A stretch of 64,000 nt of DNA. Origin: Limnoperna fortunei (taxonomy: Eukaryota > Mollusca > Bivalvia > Mytilida > Modiolidae). Positions 48,076 to 59,325 of the stretch are shown here, piece by piece. Positions within the stretch are counted from its first letter, which is position 1, and the number at the start of each line of letters is the position of its first letter. Under the pieces are notes generated by a model that saw nothing but the letters and a program-made list of their open reading frames with translations, was not told where the DNA came from and did not search any database. The DNA lies in assembly GCA_944474755.1 (NCBI GenBank), contig OX104112.1:67814433-67878432 (forward strand). Direction: 5' to 3'. A program made the translations under genes and the position numbers.

Positions 48076-48346
48076 GTGATGGCAAAGTGTTCAAAATTTA
48101 TATTCTTATGTGTAGACTACATGCGATCTATACAGCTGGTATCAGCAAATGTAAAAGTGATGTTTTTTACCACTAGATTTTTTGCACGATTGGTGAGTCA
48201 GCTTTGTGCAATATATTCACTCGTATTTGAACACGAATACCTCATTTGTATAGTTTTCATCATTTATTGATTTGTCTCAGTACTAGTACAGCACACACTT
48301 TTCCCTTGTCCATCCTCCATTTGAATCGCAAGTTTTTTTTAAAAAA

Positions 48347-48419
48347 GGCTCCAGCGAGATTTGAACTCGCGACCTCCAGTTTACTAGACTGGCGCTCTAA
48401 CCAACTGAGCTATGGAGCC
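48347..48419 (-). tRNA. tRNA-Thr: tRNA-Thr(AGT) type A, unit 40
   Basis: Canonical type A. Confidence 0.97.
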
Positions 48420-48758
48420 TTGCGTGCAAAATACAGCTTATAATGGGTATTTGTTTCTCATACAAGACCTTCCTATGCACAGACATTTCAGCCGAGTTAA
48501 TGCTGAGCATGATCATTTTGCATGTAATTTATATTGCTATGACACCATTCTTTCTAGGTAAACTTATTGAGTCTTACCAGAGTGAGAAAAAGAAAGTTCT
48601 GAATGCATGGCTACCTAATGCGCGACTATTCCCGACAAACCCAACATTGAGCGTATCAATCGTAATGTACAATGGAAATGAAAATGAAATGTCAACTCTA
48701 GTTAACGTTTCTATTTGAATGGCACAAAAAGTAACAAACACGCATGTTTGGAGAAAAA

Positions 48759-48831
48759 GGCTCCGGCGAGATTCGAACTCGCGACCTCCAGTTTACTAGA
48801 CTGGCGCTCTAACCAACTGAGCTACGGAGCC
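48759..48831 (-). tRNA. tRNA-Thr: tRNA-Thr(AGT) type B, unit 40
   Basis: Canonical type B. Confidence 0.97.
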
Positions 48832-49102
48832 GTGATGGCAAAGTGTTCAAAATTTATATTCTTATGTGTAGACTACATACGATCTATACAGCTGGTATCA
48901 GCAAATGTAAAAGTGATGTTTTTTACCACTAGATTTTTTGCACGATTGGTGAGTCAGCTTTGTGCAATATATTCACTCGTATTTGAACACGAATACCTCA
49001 TTTGTATAGTTTTCATCATTTATTGATTTGTCTCAGTACTAGTACAGCACACACTTTTCCCTTGTCCATCCTCCATTTGAATCGCAAGTTTTTAAAAAAA
49101 AA

Positions 49103-49175
49103 GGCTCCAGCGAGATTTGAACTCGCGACCTCCAGTTTACTAGACTGGCGCTCTAACCAACTGAGCTATGGAGCC
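49103..49175 (-). tRNA. tRNA-Thr: tRNA-Thr(AGT) type A, unit 41
   Basis: Canonical gene with a longer (T9) terminator run. Confidence 0.97.
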
Positions 49176-49514
49176 TTGCGTGCAAAATACAGCTTATAAT
49201 GGGTATTTGTTTCTCATACAAGACCTTCCTATGCACAGACATTTCAGCCGAGTTAATGCTGAGCATGATCATTTTGCATGTAATTTATATTGCTATGACA
49301 CCATTCTTTCTAGGTAAACTTATTGAGTCTTACCAGAGTGAGAAAAAGAAAGTTCTGAATGCATGGCTACCTAATGCGCGACTATTCCCGACAAACCCAA
49401 CATTGAGCGTATCAATCGTAATGTACAATGGAAATGAAAATGAAATGTCAACTCTAGTTAACGTTTCTATTTGAATGGCACAAAAAGTAACAAACACGCA
49501 TGTTTGGAGAAAAA

Positions 49515-49587
49515 GGCTCCGGCGAGATTCGAACTCGCGACCTCCAGTTTACTAGACTGGCGCTCTAACCAACTGAGCTACGGAGCC
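49515..49587 (-). tRNA. tRNA-Thr: tRNA-Thr(AGT) type B, unit 41
   Basis: Canonical gene; CTTATTTGTAG spacer marker upstream. Confidence 0.97.
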
Positions 49588-49858
49588 GTGATGGCAAAGG
49601 GTTCAAAATTTATATTCTTATTTGTAGACTACATGCGATCTATACAGCTGGTATCAGCAAATGTAAAAGTGATGTTTTTTACCACTAGATTTTTTGCACG
49701 ATTGGTGAGTCAGCTTTGTGCAATATATTCACTCGTATTTGAACACGAATACCTCATTTGTATAGTTTTCATCATTTATTGATTTGTCTCAGTACTAGTA
49801 CAGCACACACTTTTCCCTTGTCCATCCTCCATTTGAATCGCAAGTTTTTTAAAAAAAA

Positions 49859-49931
49859 GGCTCCAGCGAGATTTGAACTCGCGACCTCCAGTTTACTAGA
49901 CTGGCGCTCTAACCAACTGAGCTATGGAGCC
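49859..49931 (-). tRNA. tRNA-Thr: tRNA-Thr(AGT) type A, unit 42
   Basis: Canonical type A. Confidence 0.97.
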
Positions 49932-50270
49932 TTGCGTGCAAAATACAGCTTATAATGGGTATTTGTTTCTCATACAAGACCTTCCTATGCACAGACATTT
50001 CAGCCGAGTTAATGCTGAGCATGATCATTTTGCATGTAATTTATATTGCTATGACACCATTCTTTCTAGGTAAACTTATTGAGTCTTACCAGAGTGAGAA
50101 AAAGAAAGTTCTGAATGCATGGCTACCTAATGCGCGACTATTCCCGACAAACCCAACATTGAGCGTATCAATCGTAATGTACAATGGAAATGAAAATGAA
50201 ATGTCAACTCTAGTTAACGTTTCTATTTGAATGGCACAAAAAGTAACAAACACGCATGTTTGGAGAAAAA

Positions 50271-50343
50271 GGCTCCGGCGAGATTCGAACTCGCGACCTC
50301 CAGTTTACTAGACTGGCGCTCTAACCAACTGAGCTACGGAGCC
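50271..50343 (-). tRNA. tRNA-Thr: tRNA-Thr(AGT) type B, unit 42
   Basis: Canonical gene; CTTATTTGTAG marker upstream. Confidence 0.97.
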
Positions 50344-50614
50344 GTGATGGCAAAGGGTTCAAAATTTATATTCTTATTTGTAGACTACATGCGATCTATA
50401 CAGCTGGTATCAGCAAATGTAAAAGTGATGTTTTTTACCACTAGATTTTTTGCACGATTGGTGAGTCAGCTTTGTGCAATATATTCACTCGTATTTGAAC
50501 ACGAATACCTCATTTGTATAGTTTTCATCATTTATTGATTTGTCTCAGTACTAGTACAGCACACACTTTTCCCTTGTCCATCCTCCATTTGAATCGCAAG
50601 TTTTTAAAAAAAAA

Positions 50615-50687
50615 GGCTCCAGCGAGATTTGAACTCGCGACCTCCAGTTTACTAGACTGGCGCTCTAACCAACTGAGCTATGGAGCC
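50615..50687 (-). tRNA. tRNA-Thr: tRNA-Thr(AGT) type A, unit 43
   Basis: Canonical gene with T9 terminator run. Confidence 0.97.
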
Positions 50688-51026
50688 TTGCGTGCAAAAT
50701 ACAGCTTATAATGGGTATTTGTTTCTCATACAAGACCTTCCTATGCACAGACATTTCAGCCGAGTTAATGCTGAGCATGATCATTTTGCATGTAATTTAT
50801 ATTGCTATGACACCATTCTTTCTAGGTAAACTTATTGAGTCTTACCAGAGTGAGAAAAAGAAAGTTCTGAATGCATGGCTACCTAATGCGCGACTATTCC
50901 CGACAAACCCAACATTGAGCGTATCAATCGTAATGTACAATGGAAATGAAAATGAAATGTCAACTCTAGTTAACGTTTCTATTTGAATGGCACAAAAAGT
51001 AACAAACACGCATGTTTGGAGAAAAA

Positions 51027-51099
51027 GGCTCCGGCGAGATTCGAACTCGCGACCTCCAGTTTACTAGACTGGCGCTCTAACCAACTGAGCTACGGAGCC
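51027..51099 (-). tRNA. tRNA-Thr: tRNA-Thr(AGT) type B, unit 43
   Basis: Canonical type B. Confidence 0.97.
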
Positions 51100-51370
51100 G
51101 TGATGGCAAAGTGTTCAAAATTTATATTCTTATGTGTAGACTACATACGATCTATACAGCTGGTATCAGCAAATGTAAAAGTGATGTTTTTTACCACTAG
51201 ATTTTTTGCACGATTGGTGAGTCAGCTTTGTGCAATATATTCACTCGTATTTGAACACGAATACCTCATTTGTATAGTTTTCATCATTTATTGATTTGTC
51301 TCAGTACTAGTACAGCACACACTTTTCCCTTGTCCATCCTCCATTTGAATCGCAAGTTTTTTAAAAAAAA

Positions 51371-51443
51371 GGCTCCAGCGAGATTTGAACTCGCGACCTC
51401 CAGTTTACTAGACTGGCGCTCTAACCAACTGAGCTATGGAGCC
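51371..51443 (-). tRNA. tRNA-Thr: tRNA-Thr(AGT) type A, unit 44
   Basis: Canonical type A. Confidence 0.97.
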
Positions 51444-51782
51444 TTGCGTGCAAAATACAGCTTATAATGGGTATTTGTTTCTCATACAAGACCTTCCTAT
51501 GCACAGACATTTCAGCCGAGTTAATGCTGAGCATGATCATTTTGCATGTAATTTATATTGCTATGACACCATTCTTTCTAGGTAAACTTATTGAGTCTTA
51601 CCAGAGTGAGAAAAAGAAAGTTCTGAATGCATGGCTACCTAATGCGCGACTATTCCCGACAAACCCAACATTGATCGTATCAATCGTAATGTACAATGGA
51701 AATGAAAATGAAATGTCAACTCTAGTTAACGTTTCTATTTGAATGGCACAAAAAGTAACAAACACGCATGTTTGGAGAAAAA

Positions 51783-51855
51783 GGCTCCGGCGAGATTCGA
51801 ACTCGCGACCTCCAGTTTACTAGACTGGCGCTCTAACCAACTGAGCTACGGAGCC
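51783..51855 (-). tRNA. tRNA-Thr: tRNA-Thr(AGT) type B, unit 44
   Basis: Canonical gene; CTTATTTGTAG marker upstream. Confidence 0.97.
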
Positions 51856-52126
51856 GTGATGGCAAAGGGTTCAAAATTTATATTCTTATTTGTAGACTAC
51901 ATGCGATCTATACAGCTGGTATCAGCAAATGTAAAAGTGATGTTTTTTACCACTAGATTTTTTGCACGATTGGTGAGTCAGCTTTGTGCAATATATTCAC
52001 TCGTATTTGAACACGAATACCTCATTTGTATAGTTTTCATCATTTATTGATTTGTCTCAGTACTAGTACAGCACACACTTTTCCCTTGTCCATCCTCCAT
52101 TTGAATCGCAAGTTTTTTAAAAAAAA

Positions 52127-52199
52127 GGCTCCAGCGAGATTTGAACTCGCGACCTCCAGTTTACTAGACTGGCGCTCTAACCAACTGAGCTATGGAGCC
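52127..52199 (-). tRNA. tRNA-Thr: tRNA-Thr(AGT) type A, unit 45
   Basis: Canonical type A. Confidence 0.97.
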
Positions 52200-52538
52200 T
52201 TGCGTGCAAAATACAGCTTATAATGGGTATTTGTTTCTCATACAAGACCTTCCTATGCACAGACATTTCAGCCGAGTTAATGCTGAGCATGATCATTTTG
52301 CATGTAATTTATATTGCTATGACACCATTCTTTCTAGGTAAACTTATTGAGTCTTACCAGAGTGAGAAAAAGAAAGTTCTGAATGCATGGCTACCTAATG
52401 CGCGACTATTCCCGACAAACCCAACATTGAGCGTATCAATCGTAATGTACAATGGAAATGAAAATGAAATGTCAACTCTAGTTAACGTTTCTATTTGAAT
52501 GGCACAAAAAGTAACAAACACGCATGTTTGGAGAAAAA

Positions 52539-52611
52539 GGCTCCGGCGAGATTCGAACTCGCGACCTCCAGTTTACTAGACTGGCGCTCTAACCAACTGA
52601 GCTACGGAGCC
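52539..52611 (-). tRNA. tRNA-Thr: tRNA-Thr(AGT) type B, unit 45
   Basis: Canonical type B. Confidence 0.97.
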
Positions 52612-52882
52612 GTGATGGCAAAGTGTTCAAAATTTATATTCTTATGTGTAGACTACATGCGATCTATACAGCTGGTATCAGCAAATGTAAAAGTGATGTT
52701 TTTTACCACTAGATTTTTTGCACGATTGGTGAGTCAGCTTTGTGCAATATATTCACTCGTATTTGAACACGAATACCTCATTTGTATAGTTTTCATCATT
52801 TATTGATTTGTCTCAGTACTAGTACAGCACACACTTTTCCATTGTCCATCCTCCATTTGAATCGCAAGTTTTTTTTAAAAAA

Positions 52883-52955
52883 GGCTCCAGCGAGATTTGA
52901 ACTCGCGACCTCCAGTTTACTAGACTGGCGCTCTAACCAACTGAGCTATGGAGCC
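52883..52955 (-). tRNA. tRNA-Thr: tRNA-Thr(AGT) type A, unit 46
   Basis: Canonical type A. Confidence 0.97.
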
Positions 52956-53294
52956 TTGCGTGCAAAATACAGCTTATAATGGGTATTTGTTTCTCATACA
53001 AGACCTTCCTATGCACAGACATTTCAGCCGAGTTAATGCTGAGCATGATCATTTTGCATGTAATTTATATTGCTATGACACCATTCTTTCTAGGTAAACT
53101 TATTGAGTCTTACCAGAGTGAGAAAAAGAAAGTTCTGAATGCATGGCTACCTAATGCGCGACTATTCCCGACAAACCCAACATTGAGCGTATCAATCGTA
53201 ATGTACAATGGAAATGAAAATGAAATGTCAACTCTAGTTAACGTTTCTATTTGAATGGCACAAAAAGTAACAAACACGCATGTTTGGAGAAAAA

Positions 53295-53367
53295 GGCTCC
53301 GGCGAGATTCGAACTCGCGACCTCCAGTTTACTAGACTGGCGCTCTAACCAACTGAGCTACGGAGCC
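53295..53367 (-). tRNA. tRNA-Thr: tRNA-Thr(AGT) type B, unit 46
   Basis: Canonical type B. Confidence 0.97.
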
Positions 53368-53638
53368 GTGATGGCAAAGGGTTCAAAATTTATATTCTTA
53401 TGTGTAGACTACATGCGATCTATACAGTTGGTATCAGCAAATGTAAAAGTGATGTTTTTTACCACTAGATTTTTTGCACGATTGGTGAGTCAGCTTTGTG
53501 CAATATATTCACTCGTATTTGAACACGAATACCTCATTTGTATAGTTTTCATCATTTATTGATTTGTCTCAGTACTAGTACAGCACACACTTTTCCCTTG
53601 TCCATCCTCCATTTGAATCGCAAGTTTTTTTTAAAAAA

Positions 53639-53711
53639 GGCTCCAGCGAGATTTGAACTCGCGACCTCCAGTTTACTAGACTGGCGCTCTAACCAACTGA
53701 GCTATGGAGCC
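53639..53711 (-). tRNA. tRNA-Thr: tRNA-Thr(AGT) type A, unit 47
   Basis: Canonical type A. Confidence 0.97.
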
Positions 53712-54049
53712 TTGCGTGCAAAATACAGCTTATAATGGGTATTTGTTTCTCATACAAGACCTTCCTATGCACAGACATTTCAGCCGAGTTAATGCTGAGC
53801 ATGATCATTTTGCATGTAATTTATATTGCTATGACACCATTCTTTCTAGGTAAACTTATTGAGTCTTACCAGAGTGAGAAAAAGAAAGTTCTGAATGCAT
53901 GGCTACCTAATGCGCGACTATTCCCGACAAACCCACATTGAGCGTATCAATCGTAATGTACAATGGAAATGAAAATGAAATGTCAACTCTAGTTAACGTT
54001 TCTATTTGAATGGCACAAAAAGTAACAAACACGCATGTTTGGAGAAAAA

Positions 54050-54122
54050 GGCTCCGGCGAGATTCGAACTCGCGACCTCCAGTTTACTAGTCTGGCGCAC
54101 TAACCAACTGAGCTACGGAGCC
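54050..54122 (-). tRNA. tRNA-Thr: tRNA-Thr-like type B, decayed, unit 47
   Basis: Two private changes break stems: GAGC to GTGC in the 3' D strand and CCAGT to CCAGA in the anticodon stem (A/A mismatch). Anticodon AGT is kept. Likely pseudogene. The preceding spacer has also lost one A. Confidence 0.72.
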
Positions 54123-54393
54123 GTGATGGCAAAGGGTTCAAAATTTATATTCTTATGTGTAGACTACATGCGATCTATACAGTTTGTATCAGCAAATGTA
54201 AAAGTGATGTTTTTTACCACTAGATTTTTTGCACGATTGGTGAGTCAGCTTTGTGCAATATATTCACTCGTATTTGAACACGAATACCTCATTTGTATAG
54301 TTTTCATCATTTATTGATTTGTCTCAGTACTAGTACAGCACACACTTTTCCCTTGTCCATCCTCCATTTGAATCGCAAGTTTTTTTAAAAAAA

Positions 54394-54466
54394 GGCTCCA
54401 GCGAGATTTGAACTCGCGACCTCCAGTTTACTAGACTGGCGCTCTAACCAACTGAGCTATGGAGCC
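54394..54466 (-). tRNA. tRNA-Thr: tRNA-Thr(AGT) type A, unit 48
   Basis: Canonical type A. Confidence 0.97.
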
Positions 54467-54805
54467 TTGCGTGCAAAATACAGCTTATAATGGGTATTTG
54501 TTTCTCATACAAGACCTTCCTATGCACAGACATTTCAGCCGAGTTAATGCTGAGCATGATCATTTTGCATGTAATTTATATTGCTATGACACCATTCTTT
54601 CTAGGTAAACTTATTGAGTCTTACCAGAGTGAGAAAAAGAAAGTTCTGAATGCATGGCTACCTAATGCGCGACTATTCCCGACAAACCCAACATTGAGCG
54701 TATCAATCGTAATGTACAATGGAAATGAAAATGAAATGTCAACTCTAGTTAACGTTTCTATTTGAATGGCACAAAAAGTAACAAACACGCATGTTTGGAG
54801 AAAAA

Positions 54806-54878
54806 GGCTCCGGCGAGATTCGAACTCGCGACCTCCAGTTTACTAGACTGGCGCTCTAACCAACTGAGCTACGGATAC
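54806..54878 (-). tRNA. tRNA-Thr: tRNA-Thr-like type B, 5' acceptor mutated, unit 48
   Basis: The 5' acceptor reads GTATCCG instead of GGCTCCG, losing pairs 2-71 and 3-70. Likely pseudogene. This damage is on the opposite acceptor strand from the GGTACC class. Confidence 0.72.
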
Positions 54879-55149
54879 GTGATGGCAAAGGGTTCAAAAT
54901 TTATATTCTTATGTGTAGACTACATGCGATCTATACAGTTGGTATCAGCAAATGTAAAAGTGATGTTTTTTACCACTAGATTTTTTGCACGATTGGTGAG
55001 TCAGCTTTGTGCAATATATTCACTCGTATTTGAACACGAATACCTCATTTGTATAGTTTTCATCATTTATTGATTTGTCTCAGTACTAGTACAGCACACA
55101 CTTTTCCCTTGTCCATCCTCCATTTGAATCGCAAGTTTTTTTAAAAAAA

Positions 55150-55222
55150 GGCTCCAGCGAGATTTGAACTCGCGAGCTCCAGTTTACTAGACTGGCGCTC
55201 TAACCAACTGAGCTATGGAGCC
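55150..55222 (-). tRNA. tRNA-Thr: tRNA-Thr(AGT) type A, variable-region change, unit 49
   Basis: One G-to-C change in the variable region (AGCTC for AGGTC); all stems intact. Confidence 0.93.
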
Positions 55223-55561
55223 TTGCGTGCAAAATACAGCTTATAATGGGTATTTGTTTCTCATACAAGACCTTCCTATGCACAGACATTTCAGCCGAGT
55301 TAATGCTGAGCATGATCATTTTGCATGTAATTTATATTGCTATGACACCATTCTTTCTAGGTAAACTTATTGAGTCTTACCAGAGTGAGAAAAAGAAAGT
55401 TCTGAATGCATGGCTACCTAATGCGCGACTATTCCCGACAAACCCAACATTGAGCGTATCAATCGTAAGGTACAATGGAAATGAAAATGAAATGTCAACT
55501 CTAGTTAACGTTTCTATTTGAATGGCACAAAAAGTAACAAACACGCATGTTTGGAGAAAAA

Positions 55562-55634
55562 GGCTCCGGCGAGATTCGAACTCGCGACCTCCAGTTTACT
55601 AGACTGGCGCTCTAACCAACTGAGCTACGGAGCC
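55562..55634 (-). tRNA. tRNA-Thr: tRNA-Thr(AGT) type B, unit 49
   Basis: Canonical type B. Confidence 0.97.
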
Positions 55635-55905
55635 GTGATGGCAAAAGGTTCAAAATTTATATTCTTATGTGTAGACTACATGCGATCTATACAGTTGGTA
55701 TCAGCAAATGTAAAAGTGATGTTTTTTACCACTAGATTTTTTGCACGATTGGTGAGTGAGCTTTGTGCAATATATTCACTCGTATTTGAACACGAATACC
55801 TCATTTGTATAGTTTTCATCATTTATTGATTTGTCTCAGTACTAGTACAGCACACACTTTTCCCTTGTCCATCCTCCATTTGAATCGCAAGTTTTTTTTA
55901 AAAAA

Positions 55906-55978
55906 GGCTCCAGCGAGATTTGAACTCGCGACCTCCAGTTTACTAGACTGGCGCTCTAACCAACTGAGCTATGGAGCC
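55906..55978 (-). tRNA. tRNA-Thr: tRNA-Thr(AGT) type A, unit 50
   Basis: Canonical type A. Confidence 0.97.
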
Positions 55979-56317
55979 TTGCGTGCAAAATACAGCTTAT
56001 AATGGGTATTTGTTTCTCATACAAGACCTTCCTATGCACAGACATTTCAGCCGAGTTAATGCTGAGCATGATCATTTTGCATGTAATTTATATTGCTATG
56101 ACACCATTCTTTCTAGGTAAACTTATTGAGTCTTACCAGAGTGAGAAAAAGAAAGTTCTGAATGCATGGCTACCTAATGCGCGACTATTCCCGACAAACC
56201 CAACATTGAACGTATCAATCGTAATGTACAATGGAAATGAAAATGAAATGTCAACTCTAGTTAACGTTTCTATTTGAATGGCACAAAAAGTAACAAACAC
56301 GCATGTTTGGAGAAAAA

Positions 56318-56390
56318 GGCTCCGGCGAGATTCGAACTCGCGACCTCCAGTTTACTAGACTGGCGCTCTAACCAACTGAGCTACGGACCC
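56318..56390 (-). tRNA. tRNA-Thr: tRNA-Thr-like type B, acceptor C3G, unit 50
   Basis: C3 to G gives a G/G mismatch at 3-70 in the acceptor stem; the rest is canonical. Confidence 0.82.
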
Positions 56391-56660
56391 GTGATGGCAA
56401 AGGGTTCAAAATTTATATTCTTATGTGTAGACTACATGCGATCTATACAGCTGGTATCAGCAAATGTAAAAGTGATGTTTTTTACCACTAGATTTTTTGC
56501 ACGATTGGTGAGTCAGCTTTGTGCAATATATTCACTCGTATTTGAACACGAATACCTCATTTGTATAGTTTTCATCATTTATTGATTTGTCTCAGTACCA
56601 GTACAGCACACACTTTTCCCTTGTCCATCCTCCATTTGAATCGCAAGTTTTTTTAAAAAA

Positions 56661-56733
56661 GGCTCCAGCGAGATTTGAACTCGCGACCTCCAGTTTACTA
56701 GACTGGCGCTCTAACCAACTGAGCTATGGAGCC
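56661..56733 (-). tRNA. tRNA-Thr: tRNA-Thr(AGT) type A, unit 51
   Basis: Canonical type A. Confidence 0.97.
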
Positions 56734-57072
56734 TTGCGTGCAAAATACAGCTTATAATGGGTATTTGTTTCTCATACAAGACCTTCCTATGCACAGACAT
56801 TTCAGCCGAGTTAATGCTGAGCATGATCATTTTGCATGTAATTTATATTGCTATGACACCATTCTTTCTAGGTAAACTTATTGAGTCTTACCAGAGTGAG
56901 AAAAAGAAAGTTCTGAATGCATGGCTACCTAATGCGCGACTATTCCCGACAAACCCAACATTGAGCGTATCAATCGTAATGTACAATGGAAATGAAAATG
57001 AAATGTCAACTCTAGTTAACGTTTCTATTTGCATGGCACAAAAAGTAACAAACACGCATGTTTGGAGAGAAA

Positions 57073-57145
57073 GGCTCCGGCGAGATTCGAACTCGCGACC
57101 TCCAGTTTACTAGACTGGCGCTCTAACCAACTGAGCTACGGAGCC
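57073..57145 (-). tRNA. tRNA-Thr: tRNA-Thr(AGT) type B, weakened terminator, unit 51
   Basis: The gene body is canonical. The T5 terminator is changed to TTTCT, so Pol III may read through toward the next T run. The 1.84-kb insertion begins 91 bp upstream of the 5' end. Confidence 0.95.
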
Positions 57146-57768
57146 GTGATGGCAAAGGGTTCAAAATTTATATTCTTATGTGTAGACTACATGCGATCTA
57201 TACAGCTGGTATCAGCAAATGTAAAAGTGATGTTTTCATAACTCAAATCATTGCATTGTATCACACGTGGCGTTATAACTAATTTCAGGTACGGTTTACT
57301 GAGCTTTGCGCGATAATATAGTTCGATGTTTGCATTTACCGAAGTAAGTAATTTCTATCTGTAATATTGTTTTGACTATTTTTCAGGTGAAAAACAGTAT
57401 GTTTTGTAGTGCGAAATGTAATAATTTTGTTCTTTGCATTTGAATAAAAATAAAATTCTGTTCATATATTCGTACGCGATCAAGCTGGCTAGTGTTGTAT
57501 TCATTACATTATGTGCACGTGATTATGTGTCATAACCATTTATTGTAAATCACGTGTTGTAAATGTGTTGAACAAATAAACATTTCGTACTATTATCATA
57601 AATGCACATTAAATCTGCTCTCATCTGAATTTAATTATATACCAAGAAAAGGTATGCGTTAAACCCATATCCAGAGATGTTCGATTTATATGTTATAGGT
57701 GTATCCCATTTGGTTTAATAGTTTTTTTCAATTTGTTTTATTTAAAATTTTATCATATGCTGTAAAGG

Positions 57769-57994
57769 CAGGGGCGTAGCTAGACTAGTTACAATGTGGT
57801 TCACAAAGAACTAGTGGGGTCCGGGTATGCACCCCGGAATATTTTTGAAAACAATGGTGCAATTTGGAGAATTCTAAAGTGGTTTATTTAGAACTGAAAT
57901 GGACAGTTTATTGATTACAGGGATAGATTGCAATTTTGTTCTTAAAATAATGTGGATTCAGCCGCGTACTCGCGTATAGGCAGCTACGCCCCTG
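57769..57994. mobile_element. 226-bp MITE with 13-bp terminal inverted repeats
   Basis: It starts CAGGGGCGTAGCT and ends with the exact reverse complement AGCTACGCCCCTG. AAAGG precedes (57764-57768) and follows (57995-57999), a candidate 5-bp target duplication. The terminus resembles those of hAT-like elements, but hAT duplications are 8 bp, so the superfamily is open. It is nested in the larger insertion and too short to code for a transposase. Confidence 0.75.
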
Positions 57995-58935
57995 AAAGGG
58001 ATGCAAATATAGACGATTGTGAAAGGCAAGAAATAATCATCTTGATTATAATATCTCAACTTTGAGAAGAGTACTGTAATAAAAAAAGCAAAGTTTTCGA
58101 AGAACATATATATATTGTTTACCAATAAAAATACATTGACCATAGTCAAGTGGTTCTGTGGGGGAAAATGTGAATGTAAGATCGGCAGTTATCGCGTCCT
58201 CGGAAAATCAAAGAAAACATACCGACAAGTTACAATTTTTATTGATTTAATTTTACTGTAATTACAATTGTTTCAAAAGATTTGCAATTAAATGTATTTT
58301 AAACGTCAAACTAGCATTCATGTGCATAAACCGATTGCTAAGAACTTTATAAAATTTTCAGAATCTAAAATAAAAAAAAAACAATTAGAAGAAGAGTCTT
58401 ATTTTGCAAAACAATTGATGAGATTATTAACTTCTACAATTATTTTCAACAATATAAACTGTTGATGACCTTTATCAAACAATCAATCTATTTTCTCTAT
58501 AAAGCATGACCAATACACGTTTATTGACGTTCTTTTATTGGTTTTAGATCAAGTTGAATCCAATTATCATCATAACAAATGCTTATCTATGTTTCATTTA
58601 AATTGTTGTCAGCAACGAATAAAACAGCGAAATTTATTGCGTCACGTTTAATAAATTAAGGTCCGTAACACCGTTTGTGAGCGCTAAAACACTTACAAGA
58701 CATTTAATTAATGTGTCATAACTGCTAAAATACATTGAAAAGCACTTCAGAACATCATTAATATATTACTTATATTTAGCACCTAAAGGCAAAATAATTT
58801 AAAATGCAGTGCCTTTATTGTACGTAACATATAATGTACGTAATGTTAATGTATGTAACGGTAATTTACGTTACATTACATGTGATGTTATATATTATTT
58901 TCCATTACACTATTTATTGTAGATGAGTTTGAGCC

Positions 58936-58973
58936 AATAAAATTATTTATATTTGTATTTGTATTTGTATTTT
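58936..58973 (+). repeat. Retroposon-like 3' tail: AATAAA and (ATTTGT)n
   Basis: AATAAA at 58936-58941 is followed by about four TATTTG units (58951-58973). Short tandem tails of this kind close many non-LTR elements or SINEs; the body upstream is not recognised. Confidence 0.4.
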
Positions 58974-59045
58974 AATAATCTCTCATATTACAATACAAAA
59001 TGGGTTCCTGTTTTAATCCTCCATTTACTTTAATTGAGTTTCCCC

Positions 59046-59064
59046 GATATGGTTCAACCATATC
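59046..59064. repeat. 9-bp-arm palindrome near insertion 3' end
   Basis: GATATGGTT and AACCATATC are exact reverse complements around one C, eight bases from the insertion end. Confidence 0.85.
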
Positions 59065-59252
59065 TTCTCTTGTTTACCACTAGATTTTTTGCACGATTGG
59101 TGAGTCAGCTTTGTGCAATATATTCACTCGTATTTGAACACGAATACCTCATTTGTATAGTTTTCATCATTTATTGATTTGTCTCAGTACTAGTACAGCA
59201 CACACTTTTCCCTTGTCCATCCTCCATTTGAATCGCAAGTTTTTTTAAAAAA

Positions 59253-59325
59253 GGCTCCAGCGAGATTTGAACTCGCGACCTCCAGTTTACTAGACTGGCG
59301 CTCTAACCAACTGAGCTATGGAGCC
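59253..59325 (-). tRNA. tRNA-Thr: tRNA-Thr(AGT) type A, unit 52
   Basis: Canonical type A. Confidence 0.97.

Larger units (their letters stand above)
47373..57236 (-). repeat. tRNA-Thr tandem array, middle block (rest of unit 38 to unit 51)
   Basis: The array resumes in exact register after the large element and keeps the same direction. It has no GGTACC-type A copy and no 742-bp unit, both common on the left. It has its own markers, such as CTTATTTGTAG in units 41, 42 and 44, plus a 10-bp deletion in the first unit near 47840. Copies toward the right end carry more private mutations. Confidence 0.98.
57237..59072. mobile_element. 1.84-kb insertion in a T run; possible Helentron/HINE
   Basis: The unit sequence stops after GATGTTTT and resumes as TTTACCAC, the same place in the unit, so this is an insertion and not an array edge. 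The unoccupied site has six T; the occupied one has seven in total. There is no target duplication beyond T. A palindrome (59046-59064) ends eight bases before the 3' end. AACTCAA near the 5' end (57240-57246) is inverted at 59034-59040, upstream of the palindrome. Insertion between T residues, asymmetric short inverted repeats and a 3'-terminal hairpin are known traits of Helentron-type rolling-circle elements. No coding sequence is present, and the internal length beyond the nested MITE is otherwise unrecognised AT-rich DNA. Confidence 0.5.

Noticed and set aside
57958..58149. 63-codon minus-strand frame in the 1.84-kb insertion
   Set aside because: Short, overlaps the MITE end, AT-rich composition, no recognisable domain.
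57237..59072. An array boundary with flanking single-copy DNA
   Set aside because: The tRNA unit stops and resumes at the same internal position, which shows insertion into an existing unit.
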